From positions 1 to 49,830 of the forward strand of contig CAJKDY010000016.1 of NCBI GenBank assembly GCA_905198835.1: 49,830 bases of DNA, read 5' to 3'. The stretch is from an uncultured Eubacteriales bacterium. Its GTDB lineage: Bacteria; Bacillota; Clostridia; Oscillospirales; Oscillospiraceae. The notes beneath the pieces are model-generated. The model was given only the letters and a program-made list of their open reading frames with translations. It ran no database searches and had not been told where the DNA came from. Each line of letters starts with the position of its first letter. Position 1 is the first letter of the stretch. A program made the position numbers and the translations under genes. This document shows positions 15,719 through 24,717 of the stretch, in pieces.

Positions 15719-17041
15719 CTATTCAAACTTGCCGTTGATGGAGCTTTTCAGGTCCCGAATGATCTCCCCCAGGTCGGGGTCGGTCTTGAGTAGGGACTCC
15801 ACGCGCTTGATGGAGGAGATGACTGTCGAATAATGTCGATTATTGAAGATCGCGCCGATCTCCTGTAGGTTCAGGCCATTCATATTGCGGATAAGATACA
15901 TGGCCACGTTCCGGGCGGCGGAGATGTTCTTGCTCTGCCCCTCGCCTCGGATGACCTCGGGCTCAATGTTATAGAACTGAGCCACCTCGCTGATAATGAG
16001 GTCGGGGGAGGGCATGAACTCGGTCTTGGAAGAGAGCATGTCCCGCAGGGCCCGAATGACGTTATCCACATTGATCTGGGCGCCCTCCAGCTCATGCATG
16101 GCTACCAGCTTGCTCACTGTACCCTCGATCTGCCGGACGTTGGCGGTAATGTTTTCCGCCACGTACTGGAGCACGGAGTCAGGCAGCTGAACGCCCCGGG
16201 CGATGGCCTTATTCTTCACAATGGCCACCCTCGTCTCGTAATCGGGAGGTTGAATGTCTGCGGCCAGGCCCCATTCAAAGCGGGTCTTTAGCCGCTCCTC
16301 CAGCCGCAGCATCTCCTGGGGAGGCCGGTCGGAGGTGAAGACGATCTGCTTTTTCTGTTCGTGGAGGGTGTTGAAGGTGTGAAACAGCTCCTCCTCGCTG
16401 GAGTTTTTGCCGGCGATGAACTGAACGTCGTCCATCAAAAACACGTCTACCTCCCGGTATTTTTTCCGAAAGGCCTCGGTGTAGCGCTCCTGGGAGCGCA
16501 GGGTCTCGATGAGCTCGTTGACAAAGGTCTCGCTCTTGACATAGAGGATGCGCCACTCCGGGTGCTGGGCGTGAATGGCGTGGGCGATGGCGTAGAGCAA
16601 ATGGGTCTTGCCAAGGCCGGAGGCGCCGTAAACAAACAATGGGTTATAGCTCTTACCGGGATTTTCCGCTACCTTTTTGGCGGCGTTATAGGCAAAGCGG
16701 TTGGAGGCGCCCACCACGAACTTGTCAAAGGTATAATCCTCCGTGCCCGGCATAAAGGGCTTTTCCATCTCTCCCGACGCCCAGCGCTTGGCGGACTCCT
16801 CGTCTACCAACTTCAAAGAAAAGTCCTGAGAAAAAAGCTCGCTAAGGGCCTTTTCCACATTGTCCTTGTAGCGTTGCTCGATGATCTTGCGCTTAAACTC
16901 CTCAGGCTCACAGAGGACAAGAGTATCCCCCTCCAGGGCCACAGCGTAGGCGTCGCCAAACCAGGTGTGGATGGTGGTGGAGGTCAGCTGCTCGGCCAAG
17001 ACCAAAAGGGCCTTTTTCCAGATCTCCTGGGCAGTGTTCAC
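15719..17041 (-). CDS. dnaA: Chromosomal replication initiator DnaA
   Basis: AAA+ initiator, 440 residues. The N-terminal domain contains IHTWFGDAY. The Walker A is GASGLGKTH, Walker B is FLMDDVQFIAGK, and the DNA-binding HTH has the DnaA signature around IGAIFNNRHYSTVISSIKRVE. The start is GTG at 17039-17041 with GGAGG upstream. It has its own extended -10 promoter. DnaA-box-like sequences both in oriC and in the upstream terminator could allow autoregulation. Confidence 0.97.
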   Translation of the reverse strand: MNTAQEIWKKALLVLAEQLTSTTIHTWFGDAYAVALEGDTLVLCEPEEFKRKIIEQRYKDNVEKALSELFSQDFSLKLVDEESAKRWASGEMEKPFMPGTEDYTFDKFVVGASNRFAYNAAKKVAENPGKSYNPLFVYGASGLGKTHLLYAIAHAIHAQHPEWRILYVKSETFVNELIETLRSQERYTEAFRKKYREVDVFLMDDVQFIAGKNSSEEELFHTFNTLHEQKKQIVFTSDRPPQEMLRLEERLKTRFEWGLAADIQPPDYETRVAIVKNKAIARGVQLPDSVLQYVAENITANVRQIEGTVSKLVAMHELEGAQINVDNVIRALRDMLSSKTEFMPSPDLIISEVAQFYNIEPEVIRGEGQSKNISAARNVAMYLIRNMNGLNLQEIGAIFNNRHYSTVISSIKRVESLLKTDPDLGEIIRDLKSSINGKFE

Positions 17042-17086
17042 CCTGCGGGACCTCCTCTCTTTTTATAAGGTATAGTTTAACGATTC

Positions 17087-17115
17087 ATTATACCACAGGA
17101 AATTCGAAAACACAA
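17087..17115 (-). promoter_or_regulatory. dnaA: dnaA promoter with extended -10
   Basis: On the minus strand TGGTATAAT gives a perfect -10 (17087-17092) with the TG extension; the -35 is a weak TTGTGT (17110-17115) at 17 bases. Confidence 0.7.
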
Positions 17116-17123
17116 CAGAAAGA

Positions 17124-17161
17124 AAGGGCCTTATGTGGAAAAATATCCACATAAGGCCCTT
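17124..17161 (-). terminator. Terminator upstream of dnaA with DnaA-box-like stem
   Basis: A perfect 16-bp inverted repeat (AAGGGCCTTATGTGGA and its complement) with a 6-base loop, followed on the minus strand by TTTCTTTCTGTT. It ends the transcript of the SLH protein gene. Each arm carries TGTGGATAT, one base from the DnaA box TGTGGATAA. Confidence 0.8.
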
Positions 17162-17179
17162 AAAACATGGAAGGAAGGT

Positions 17180-19462
17180 TTATTTCATGTATTGGTACAG
17201 CATGGCAATGGCCTCGCCGCGGGTGGCCTCCCGGGTGGCGGCGTAAGCGCCGTCGGCCCCGCCCTTCACAAGGCCCAGACCCTGAGCCAGGGCGGCGTAG
17301 CCGATGTCAGTGGCGGAGATGCCTGCGCTGTCGGCAAAGTCACAGCGGAAAATGCCTGCCAGGGCGGCGATGCGCTGATAGCCGGCACTGTCCAGGATCA
17401 GCTTCACAAGCTCGCCCCGGGTGACGACCTTGGCCTCGCTGCGGGTCTCCGGGGTCACAAGTCCCAGGGAATAGGCCCGCTCATAGAGCCAGTCGGTCTC
17501 GTCCTTCGTGGCCTTGGCGGGGTCATAGGAATAGCCCTCCACGCTCATCAAAAGAGAGATCATGTCCAGCTGGGTCAGAGTGTCCGCCGGCTTCAAGCTG
17601 CCGCCCCGCAGGCCGATGCCAAACACTGCCAGCTCCTCGGCGGCGGTCTTGACCCAGTGGCCGTCCAGATCGTCATAAGTGATGGCGTCATCCGGCTGGG
17701 CGGTATAGGTATCCACAATGGCCTGGCCGCTCTCGGCGTCCACGCCCCGGACGTATTTGTCCTTGGGCTGGGTCAGGGTGTAGCCGGTCTTCAGCGCCAT
17801 TACATAGGAGTAGCCGGCCTCCTTCAAAAGAGGCATGAGCTGGTTGCCCGCCAGGGAGATGGAAACGGGCACCTCCAGATAGGCAAAGGGCAGATCCATG
17901 GCGGCGGCGTAGGCCGCGGCGGCCTCACTGGGAGAGACGATGGACTTGGGCACCACCAGCTCCACCTCCGGGTCAAAGGAGCCGCTAAGCTGGGAGATAG
18001 TACCGTCGGTAGCGTCCACGCCCACGGTATAGCTGTTGCCGGAGTAGAACCAATCCCCCGCCTTTTGCTGGAAGGTGTAGGTGTGCTGCCAGTCGTGGCG
18101 GTCGATCACTTGCGCGTCTGTGCTGGCCGCCAGGGCTAAGGCGGAAAAGTGCTCGCCGGCAAAGGACTTCAGCACGGCCTCAGCCTTGGGCTGGGCGGAG
18201 GTCAGGGTATTGGCGTAGCGGAGAGTCTCCTCCCCCTCGCCCTGGAAATACCGGCTGGACCACAGGTTCTTGACGGTCCCGGTCTTGGCGTCCACGGAGA
18301 CATACTTGTTTTTCAGGACCTGGCCCTCCTGCTTGCCGTAGGTCAGGCGGCAGGTAATGTCATAGTCCTCGGCAGTAGCGGCCTGCCCCTCGGGCAGGTC
18401 CTTTTTGGAAATAGAATAGTTGGCGCTGGCCAGGGTGTAACCGGAAAGGCCAAACTCCGGCCAGGCGTTCTGCACGGCCTTGTCCAGAGCCTCCTTGGTC
18501 AGGGCGTTTTGCAGGATGGCCGCACCGTCCTTCTCCGCCTGGGTCAGAGAGCCGTTGACCATCCCGGCGGCCGCCTCGGGGGCCTCGGCGTCGGTGGCGA
18601 AGTTCTTATAGACCCGGTTGGCGCCGCCCTCACGCCAGAGCTTTTCCCGGAGTTCCGTGAGGTTGACCAGCTTGCCCGTCTCGCCGTCTACATAGTAGTC
18701 GTCCCGGACAAGGGGCACATAGCGCACATGGGCGGTCTTGCCCTGGTCGTCCAGCACGTACTGGGCCTCAAATTTCAGGGTGCCCTGCAGATCGAACCGG
18801 GCCTGGGCGGCGGTGGTGTTGTTGGCAACGGCGCTTACGCCGTTGAGGTACCCAGCGCCCTCGTCTCCCCGCCAGAAGCGGGTAACGGTCAGATCGCTGG
18901 CCCGGACGGAGACCGAGCAGTCGATGGGACTATCCAAACCGTTGAGCAGGATCTTGCCCGAGTAGCGGTAGGTACTCTGCTGGAGGGAGGGGGAGTATTG
19001 GTTCTCCATCTCCAGCGTCTCCACAGGAGCCTCCAGCACCTTGCCGACGAAAGCCTTGGCCGCGTCATAAGCCGCGCCGGACTTGTCCTCGGGCAGGCGG
19101 GGAATGTTCATCTTGCCGCCAAAGTAGCGGCTCTCCACCACCCAAACGGGCTCGTCGCTGGCAACGTCGGTGCGGTTATAGGAGTAGATCTTGCCGTTAT
19201 CGTCGGCGGTGATGTGCAACATGACGCCGTCGCCATCCCACTCCAGGTTCCACCGCTTGCCCAGCAGCACGTCCTCGTCGGCGTGGCCCTGGAAGTCGGT
19301 AAAGACCTCGGTATCCAGACCCAGGGTGTCCTTCACCTTGGCGGTGACGGCCATCAGCGCCTGGTCCTCGCCGGCGGCGGGCTCTACCGCCATGGCAGGC
19401 AACGCCAACGACCCGCCCAAGGCTGCCGCCAGGGCGACGGCCACGATCTTACGAAATTTCAT
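17180..19462 (-). CDS. Secreted YcdB/YcdC-like protein with C-terminal SLH domain
   Basis: 760-residue surface protein. A Sec signal peptide is clear (MKFRKIVAVALAAALGGSLALPAMA). Residues of about 30-560 hold repeated modules with the motif V-D-x-x-x-G, as in YYVDGETGKLVNL, YVSVDAKTGTVKNL, YTVGVDATDGTISQL and VRGVDAESGQAIV, which recalls YcdB/YcdC or PepSY-like domains. Residues from about 565 form two to three SLH repeats (GGSLKPADTLTQLDMISLL, TRGELVKLI, ATREATRGEAIAMLYQY) for cell-wall polymer binding. AAGGAGG precedes the ATG at 19460-19462. Its function is unknown, perhaps regulation or inhibition of surface enzymes. Confidence 0.8.
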   Translation of the reverse strand: MKFRKIVAVALAAALGGSLALPAMAVEPAAGEDQALMAVTAKVKDTLGLDTEVFTDFQGHADEDVLLGKRWNLEWDGDGVMLHITADDNGKIYSYNRTDVASDEPVWVVESRYFGGKMNIPRLPEDKSGAAYDAAKAFVGKVLEAPVETLEMENQYSPSLQQSTYRYSGKILLNGLDSPIDCSVSVRASDLTVTRFWRGDEGAGYLNGVSAVANNTTAAQARFDLQGTLKFEAQYVLDDQGKTAHVRYVPLVRDDYYVDGETGKLVNLTELREKLWREGGANRVYKNFATDAEAPEAAAGMVNGSLTQAEKDGAAILQNALTKEALDKAVQNAWPEFGLSGYTLASANYSISKKDLPEGQAATAEDYDITCRLTYGKQEGQVLKNKYVSVDAKTGTVKNLWSSRYFQGEGEETLRYANTLTSAQPKAEAVLKSFAGEHFSALALAASTDAQVIDRHDWQHTYTFQQKAGDWFYSGNSYTVGVDATDGTISQLSGSFDPEVELVVPKSIVSPSEAAAAYAAAMDLPFAYLEVPVSISLAGNQLMPLLKEAGYSYVMALKTGYTLTQPKDKYVRGVDAESGQAIVDTYTAQPDDAITYDDLDGHWVKTAAEELAVFGIGLRGGSLKPADTLTQLDMISLLMSVEGYSYDPAKATKDETDWLYERAYSLGLVTPETRSEAKVVTRGELVKLILDSAGYQRIAALAGIFRCDFADSAGISATDIGYAALAQGLGLVKGGADGAYAATREATRGEAIAMLYQYMK

Positions 19463-19549
19463 ACGCTTGTCCTCCTTATGAAATGATCTTTTGTAGGGCA
19501 TCTATGGGGGATAGACGAAAAAAATTTTCAAAAGTTCCCAGAAAAAGGC

Positions 19550-19578
19550 TTGACAAAATCGAACAGCCGTTGTATAAA
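19550..19578 (+). promoter_or_regulatory. Sigma-A promoter of the small SOS-type gene
   Basis: TTGACA (19550-19555), 17-base spacer, TATAAA (19573-19578). The expected transcript start is near 19585, giving a leader of about 135 nt. LexA-type boxes lie in the spacer and just downstream of the start. Confidence 0.75.
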
Positions 19579-19608
19579 TAGAACACAGATTCTAGCGAAC
19601 ACTTGTTC
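19561..19608. promoter_or_regulatory. Candidate LexA (SOS) operators
   Basis: The Gram-positive SOS box core is GAAC-N4-GTTC. CGAACACTTGTTCA at 19596-19609 matches the core fully. GAACAGCCGTTG (19561-19572) and GAACACAGATTC (19581-19592) each differ at one base. The three overlap the promoter spacer, the start site and the first transcribed bases, the usual position for repression by LexA. No lexA or recA gene is in the window. Confidence 0.6.
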
Positions 19609-19720
19609 AGCATAAACAACGGTGTTCCACAGCAAAACCCAGTCTCTTCACGCAGAAGACCGTTTTATGGGACTGACGTAAGTGTAAAATGACGGTATCA
19701 ACCAAAAGGAGGCTTTCCCC

Positions 19721-19846
19721 ATGGAAAAGATCGCGACGATGATGAAGACCCGTAAGCCTTTGAACTTCCGCACCAGCCAGCTTCTCTACGGCGTGTCGGT
19801 GGTCCTCACCTTCCTGGTGGCCGGCCGCCTGGGCCAGATGGTATAA
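19721..19846 (+). CDS. Small single-pass membrane protein (41 aa), candidate SOS-regulated
   Basis: Short ORF with a strong AAAGGAGG site 10 bases before its ATG. The protein has a basic N-terminus (KTRKPLNFRTSQ) and one hydrophobic segment at about residues 20-36 (LLYGVSVVLTFLVAG), ending RLGQMV. It has its own promoter, LexA-type boxes and a strong terminator, so it is a complete one-gene unit between two opposing genes. SOS-induced short membrane proteins that halt division (YneA, SidA, DivS types) are an analogy of size and regulation only; no sequence similarity was recognised. Expression is likely, function unknown. Confidence 0.7.
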   Translation: MEKIATMMKTRKPLNFRTSQLLYGVSVVLTFLVAGRLGQMV

Positions 19847-19865
19847 GGCCCCGGCCAAAAGACGG

Positions 19866-19897
19866 GCGGGCCGGTGAGAACACCGGCCCGCTTTTTT
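19866..19897. terminator. Bidirectional terminator
   Basis: GCGGGCCGGTG-AGAA-CACCGGCCCGC followed by TTTTTTATT on the plus strand; the other strand ends CCCGTCTTTT. It serves the small plus-strand gene and aspS. Confidence 0.9.
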
Positions 19898-19898
19898 A

Positions 19899-21698
19899 TT
19901 ATTCTTCTTCGTCCTCGGTGGCGGTGACGGCAATGTTCAGCTCGTCCAATTGCGCCTGGGTGACTACGCCGGGGGCTCCCATCATCACGTCCTGGGCGGA
20001 CTTGTTCATGGGGAAGGGGATGATCTCGCGAATGGAGTCCTCCCCGGCCAGCAGCATCACCATGCGGTCCACGCCGGGGGCGATGCCGGCGTGGGGAGGC
20101 GCGCCGTAGGTAAAGGCATTGTACATGGCGGGGAACTTGCTCTTCACGTCCTCCTCGCCCAGCCCCACCAGATCAAAGGCCTGGATCATGATCTCGGGAT
20201 CGTGGTTTCGCACCGCACCCGAGCTGAGCTCCACGCCGTTACAGACCAGATCGTACTGGTCGGCGGTAATGGACAGGGGGTCCAACTCACCCGCCTTGGC
20301 CTTCCGCAGGGCTTCCGCCCCGCCGGCAGGCATGGAGAAGGGATTGTGGCAAAACTCCAGCTGGCCCGACTCCTCCCCGATCTCGTACATGGGGAAGTCC
20401 ACGATCCAGCAGAACTCATAGCGCTCCTTATCCATATGCTCCGGGCACATGGCGCCCAGCATTTTCAGCAGAACGCCCGCCGTCTTTTGCGCCGTGCGCA
20501 GCTCGGCGTGAGCGGTGAGACCCACAAAAGTATTGGGCTCCAGGGCCAGATCGGCAACGATCTGGTCCTTTTTTTCCTGCAAAAACTTGGCGATGCCGCC
20601 TACCAGCTCGCCGCTTTCATCCAGCCTGAACCAGTAGGCCTTCTGGCCCGCCTGGACTTCCACATCGGCGCAGAGCTTATCGATCTGCTTCCGGGTCGCT
20701 GTAAAGTTTGTGACCTTCACAGCCTTCACCTTGGCTCCCGCGAAGGGCTCAAAGCCGCAGTCGCCCACCAGGCTGGTCACGTCCTGAACGGTGAGGTCGA
20801 TGCGCAGATCGGGCTTGTCGGTGCCGTAGGTCTCCATGGCCTCCAGGTAGGGGACGCGCCGGAAGGGGGGCTGAGAGGCGGTGTCATACTTGCCGTACTT
20901 GGCAAAGATGGGGGGGAGCACCTGCTCTAAAACGGCGAACACGTCCTCCTGAGAGGCAAAGGCCATCTCCATATCCAGCTGGTAGAACTCGCCGGGGGAG
21001 CGGTCGCCCCGGGCGTCCTCATCCCGAAAGCAGGGGGCGATCTGGAAATACTTATCGAAGCCCGAGGCCATCAGCAGCTGCTTGAACTGCTGGGGAGCCT
21101 GGGGCAGGGCGTAGAACTTGCCGGGGTGCTTGCGGCTGGGGACCAGATAGTCCCGGGCTCCCTCGGGGGAGGAGGCGGTGAGGATGGGGGTGGTGATCTC
21201 CATAAAGCCCTGGCCCTGCATGGCCGAGCGGAGGGCGGCCACCACCTGGCTGCGGAGGATAATGTTATTCTTGACCTCGGGATTGCGCAGGTCCAGGTAG
21301 CGGAACTTGAGCCGGGCGGCCTCGTCGGCCTCCCGGGAGCGGGTCACCTGGAAGGGCAGCTCGTTGTGCTGGCAGCGGCCCAGCACCGTCATGGTCTGGG
21401 GCAGGACCTCGATGTCACCGGTGGGGAGCTTGGGGTTTTTGCTGTCCCGCTCCCGGACCAGACCCACCACCTGAATGGTGGACTCCTTGTTGAGAGCCTT
21501 GAACTGGGCCATCATCTCCTCGGTCTCGATGACCACCTGGGTGACGCCGTAGAAGTCCCGCAGTACGGCGAAGCCCAGGTTGGCCCCCACCTCCCGCAGG
21601 TTCTCCAGAAATCCCGCCAGGGTGACGGTAGCGCCCACGTCGCCCATGCGTAGCTGACCGCAGGTGTGGGTGCGGTAGGCAGTTTTGATGTTGTCCAT
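19899..21698 (-). CDS. aspS: Aspartyl-tRNA synthetase
   Basis: Class II synthetase of 599 residues, bacterial type. It has an N-terminal OB anticodon-binding domain, motif 2 region FRDEDARGDRSPGEFYQLD, an inserted GAD-type domain, and motif 3 in GIAPGVDRMVMLL near the C-terminus. ATG 21696-21698 is preferred because GGAG lies 9 bases upstream; a second ATG at 21711-21713 has no proper site. Whether it also charges tRNA(Asn) cannot be read here. It follows the SLH-PpiC gene and hisS, a common hisS-aspS pairing with an extra gene inserted. Confidence 0.96.
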   Translation of the reverse strand: MDNIKTAYRTHTCGQLRMGDVGATVTLAGFLENLREVGANLGFAVLRDFYGVTQVVIETEEMMAQFKALNKESTIQVVGLVRERDSKNPKLPTGDIEVLPQTMTVLGRCQHNELPFQVTRSREADEAARLKFRYLDLRNPEVKNNIILRSQVVAALRSAMQGQGFMEITTPILTASSPEGARDYLVPSRKHPGKFYALPQAPQQFKQLLMASGFDKYFQIAPCFRDEDARGDRSPGEFYQLDMEMAFASQEDVFAVLEQVLPPIFAKYGKYDTASQPPFRRVPYLEAMETYGTDKPDLRIDLTVQDVTSLVGDCGFEPFAGAKVKAVKVTNFTATRKQIDKLCADVEVQAGQKAYWFRLDESGELVGGIAKFLQEKKDQIVADLALEPNTFVGLTAHAELRTAQKTAGVLLKMLGAMCPEHMDKERYEFCWIVDFPMYEIGEESGQLEFCHNPFSMPAGGAEALRKAKAGELDPLSITADQYDLVCNGVELSSGAVRNHDPEIMIQAFDLVGLGEEDVKSKFPAMYNAFTYGAPPHAGIAPGVDRMVMLLAGEDSIREIIPFPMNKSAQDVMMGAPGVVTQAQLDELNIAVTATEDEEE

Positions 21699-21799
21699 TG
21701 GTATCATCTCCATTTTTATACTCTAACCCTTTTGGTCTGGTTGGCGCCCGGTAGGCCGTAGCGGCCCCGGACGTTGGCTGATCCCATGGGGCAGACCTC

Positions 21800-23278
21800 T
21801 TAGACCCCGGCCTGCTGGCGGAGCAGCTCCCAGTAGCGCTCGTAACACTCTTGCACCTTCAGCTTATCCAGTGTGACCTGGTTTACCGTCACCGTGGCGC
21901 TGTCCGCCCAGGACTGGGCTAGGGAATCCAGCACCGCCTTTTGGTAGGCGGCCTTCAGCTCGTCCAGGTCTGCCGGGTCCAGCCGGAGGATAATGTGGTA
22001 GCCGTAGACGCTCTTGACCGGCTGGGTGGTGTAGGCCCCCACGGCAAGCTGCCGGGTGGCGGTTTCGAACTCGGACACCATCTCGCCGGGGCGGAAGAGA
22101 TAGCCCTGGGGATAGGCGCTCATGCCCGGATCGTCATTAAAAAGGGCCATCAGGTTCTGGAACTGCTGAGGGGTGGGATCGGCGTCCAGGGCGTCAATGA
22201 TCTGCTGGGCCAGAGCCTTGGCCTCCTCGTCGGAGCGCAGAGTCGTGTTTGCTTTGGGGTCGTAGGTCTGGATCAGAATGTGCTTGGCGGCCAGGTAGTC
22301 AAGCCCCGCCGCGTAGGCCCCTAAAGTCTCCTTGGAGGGGCTGGGGGTCAACGTGGCGGCCAGGTCGTCTACCGAGCAGGCAAAGGCCTTGGCCTGCTGG
22401 TCCAGCACCGCGTCCAGCACCATGCCCTTCTGGGTCTGGGTGACAAAGAAGTCCTCCAGATCCCCCACGCCGTAGTCCGCCGACCAGTCCAGCCGCTGGC
22501 CGGTGCTGACATAGGTGTTGTAATCGGCCTCAAAGATATAGTTTACCATGGCGTTGACAAACTCGCTCATAGAAAAGCTCTGGCCGTTGACCATTATGGC
22601 CATGGCCGAGTTTAGCTCCTCTTGATAGCTGGGGGCCTCCTCAGCGGGCTTTTCCTGGAGAGTGAAGCGCTGACGCAGTTGGGGTCGGAGGATGCGGGCC
22701 ACCATAGCCGCGCACTCGGCCCGGGTCAGGGTCCCCTCGGCGTGGAAGGTGCCGTAGTCGTCCACGCCGGTGAGGATGCCCGCGTTATAAAAGCGCAGCA
22801 CCGCCTCGTTATCGCTGTCGGGCAGGGCGGTGATGGCGTTGACGGCGGCAAGCTCGCTCTGGGGCGTCACCGCCGAGAGGTAGGCCACGAACTGAGCCCG
22901 GGTGGCCCGCTGGGTGGGCAGGGCCACGCTGACGCCGGCGGCGGTCAGGTAGTCGATAGAGTCGTCGTACCACTCCCGGCTCTGCCCCTGGGCAGGCGCC
23001 AGCTGAGGAATGGTCTCGCCGTTGATGGCGGCGCGCATCCGGGCGGCAATGGTGGCCACCTCGGACACATACATGGTCTCATGGGGGCTGAAGGTCTCCG
23101 CCGAGGTGCCCCGCATCAGCCCCGCCTCATAGCAGGTCTTCACCGCGTCGGTATACCAGGCGTCCTCCGCCACGTCGGCAAAGCCGGCGTAGCTCTGGAC
23201 GGCGGGGAACCACTCCGCCGCCAGGGCGGGGGAGGCCAGCAGGAAACAGGACAAAAGAAGAGCCAACACTCGTTTCAT
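21800..23278 (-). CDS. SLH-domain protein with PpiC-type peptidyl-prolyl isomerase domain
   Basis: 492 residues. The signal peptide runs MKRVLALLLSCFLLASPALA; three SLH repeats follow (FADVAEDAWYTDAV; WYDDSIDYLTAAGV; ITALPDSDNEAVLRFYNAGI) to about residue 205. Then a SurA-N-like helical part and a parvulin domain (AAKHILIQTYD at about 330, ending VYGYHIILRLDP). It probably assists folding of secreted proteins at the cell wall, like PrsA but wall-anchored. Its ribosome site is inside the last codons of hisS (1 base between stop and ATG), so translation is coupled to hisS. Confidence 0.85.
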   Translation of the reverse strand: MKRVLALLLSCFLLASPALAAEWFPAVQSYAGFADVAEDAWYTDAVKTCYEAGLMRGTSAETFSPHETMYVSEVATIAARMRAAINGETIPQLAPAQGQSREWYDDSIDYLTAAGVSVALPTQRATRAQFVAYLSAVTPQSELAAVNAITALPDSDNEAVLRFYNAGILTGVDDYGTFHAEGTLTRAECAAMVARILRPQLRQRFTLQEKPAEEAPSYQEELNSAMAIMVNGQSFSMSEFVNAMVNYIFEADYNTYVSTGQRLDWSADYGVGDLEDFFVTQTQKGMVLDAVLDQQAKAFACSVDDLAATLTPSPSKETLGAYAAGLDYLAAKHILIQTYDPKANTTLRSDEEAKALAQQIIDALDADPTPQQFQNLMALFNDDPGMSAYPQGYLFRPGEMVSEFETATRQLAVGAYTTQPVKSVYGYHIILRLDPADLDELKAAYQKAVLDSLAQSWADSATVTVNQVTLDKLKVQECYERYWELLRQQAGV

Positions 23279-23279
23279 A

Positions 23280-24638
23280 TTATTTCTCCTTGATCGGGGC
23301 AACGCTCCGGCGCGGAGCCAGGGCGGCGTTGACAAGCTCCGCGGCCTCCGAGGCGGTGACCAGCTGCTGTTGGCCGCTGGTCATGTCCTTCAGGGCCACC
23401 TTGCCCTGGGCCAGCTCGTCTTCGCCCAAAATGGCCACGAAGGGCACGCCCAGCTTGTCGGCGTAGGCCATCTTCTGCTTGAATTTCTTATCCTCAAAAT
23501 AGATCTGGGTCCGGAGCCCGGCGCCGCGCAGCTGGGTAGCCAGAGCCACGGCGGGACGGTCGTCCTCGGTCATGGGCAACACCAGCACCTCGGCGGGGGC
23601 GGCCAGGAAGTCCTCGTTCAAAAGGCCCTGCTCATCCAGCACGTAGAAAAGCCGGGTAAGGCCAATGGAAATGCCAACGCCGGGCAGTTGTTTTTCGGTG
23701 TAATATTCCGCCAGGTTATCGTACCGACCGCCGGAGCAGGGGGAACCGATCTCGGGGTAGTCCAGCAGCTGGGTCTCGTAGACGGTGCCGGTATAGTAGT
23801 CCAGACCCCGGGCGATGGTCAGATCCACCTGGAAGTGGCTCTCGGGCACGCCGAAGGCGGCCAAGTGCCGACACAGGGCGGCGAGTTCGTCCAGGCCCAG
23901 GTCAAAGGTCTCGTTTCGGCCCCGGTACTCCTCCAGCCGCGCCAGCACTTGGGCATTGCTGCCCCGGATGGCCATAAACTCCTGGATATCGCCTACCGAG
24001 TCCTCGTCCAGACCCAGGTCGTCGTAGAGCATGATCCCCACCCGCTCCAGCCCGATCTTCTCCGCCTTATCCACTGCGCGCATAATGTCCGCGGTCCTGT
24101 GGTCCCAGCCCAGCATGGCGAGAAAGCCGCTCCAGAGCTTTCGGTTGTTGACCCGGATGACAAAGCGCTTCAGGCCCAGCTGGGTAAAGGCCTGATAAAT
24201 GATGGCGGGCATTTCCGCGTCATTTAGGATGTCCAGCTTGCCGTCGCCGATCACGTCGATATCCGCCTGGTAAAATTCCCGGAACCGTCCCCGCTGGGCG
24301 CGCTCCCCCCGGTAGACCTTGCCGATCTGGCAGCGGCGGAAGGGAAAAGCCAGGTCGTTTTGGTGCAGGGCCACGTACTTGGCCAGGGGCACGGTGAGGT
24401 CAAAGCGAAGGGCCAGGTCGGTGTCGCCCTTGGTAAAGCGGTAGATCTGCTTCTCCGTCTCGCCGCCGCCCTTGGCCAGCAGTACCTCGCTGGCCTCCAG
24501 CAGGGGCGTGTCCAGGGAGGAGAAGCCGTAGCGGGCGTAGACGGCGCGGAGCTTGGCCACCATAGCGTCGAAGAGCGCCTGCTTTTGCGGCAGCAGCTCC
24601 ATAAAGCCGGACAGGGTCCGGGGTTTTTGGATGGACAT
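23280..24638 (-). CDS. hisS: Histidyl-tRNA synthetase
   Basis: Class II synthetase of 452 residues. Motif 2 appears in YRGERAQRGRFREFYQADID, the histidine motif in LTIARGLDYYTGTVYE, and CSGGRYDNL and GVGISIGLTRLFYVL (motif 3) follow; the C-terminal anticodon-binding domain reaches about residue 430, with a short basic tail. The leader of about 200 bases upstream holds repeat copy D and an 8-bp GGGCGGCC hairpin. The T-box consensus was not seen. Confidence 0.95.
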   Translation of the reverse strand: MSIQKPRTLSGFMELLPQKQALFDAMVAKLRAVYARYGFSSLDTPLLEASEVLLAKGGGETEKQIYRFTKGDTDLALRFDLTVPLAKYVALHQNDLAFPFRRCQIGKVYRGERAQRGRFREFYQADIDVIGDGKLDILNDAEMPAIIYQAFTQLGLKRFVIRVNNRKLWSGFLAMLGWDHRTADIMRAVDKAEKIGLERVGIMLYDDLGLDEDSVGDIQEFMAIRGSNAQVLARLEEYRGRNETFDLGLDELAALCRHLAAFGVPESHFQVDLTIARGLDYYTGTVYETQLLDYPEIGSPCSGGRYDNLAEYYTEKQLPGVGISIGLTRLFYVLDEQGLLNEDFLAAPAEVLVLPMTEDDRPAVALATQLRGAGLRTQIYFEDKKFKQKMAYADKLGVPFVAILGEDELAQGKVALKDMTSGQQQLVTASEAAELVNAALAPRRSVAPIKEK

Positions 24639-24717
24639 AGGGGATCTTCCTTTCCTTGGTACAAACAGTCGGGCGGCCTATGGCCGCCCGCTATCAAAGA
24701 CTGTGCGTTTCGCACCC

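Noticed and set aside
21699..21799. Regulatory leader between the SLH-PpiC gene and aspS
   Set aside because: A GGTCTG/CAGACC pairing and a GGCCGTAGCGGCC hairpin can be drawn, but nothing fits a known leader class and the pairing is weak.
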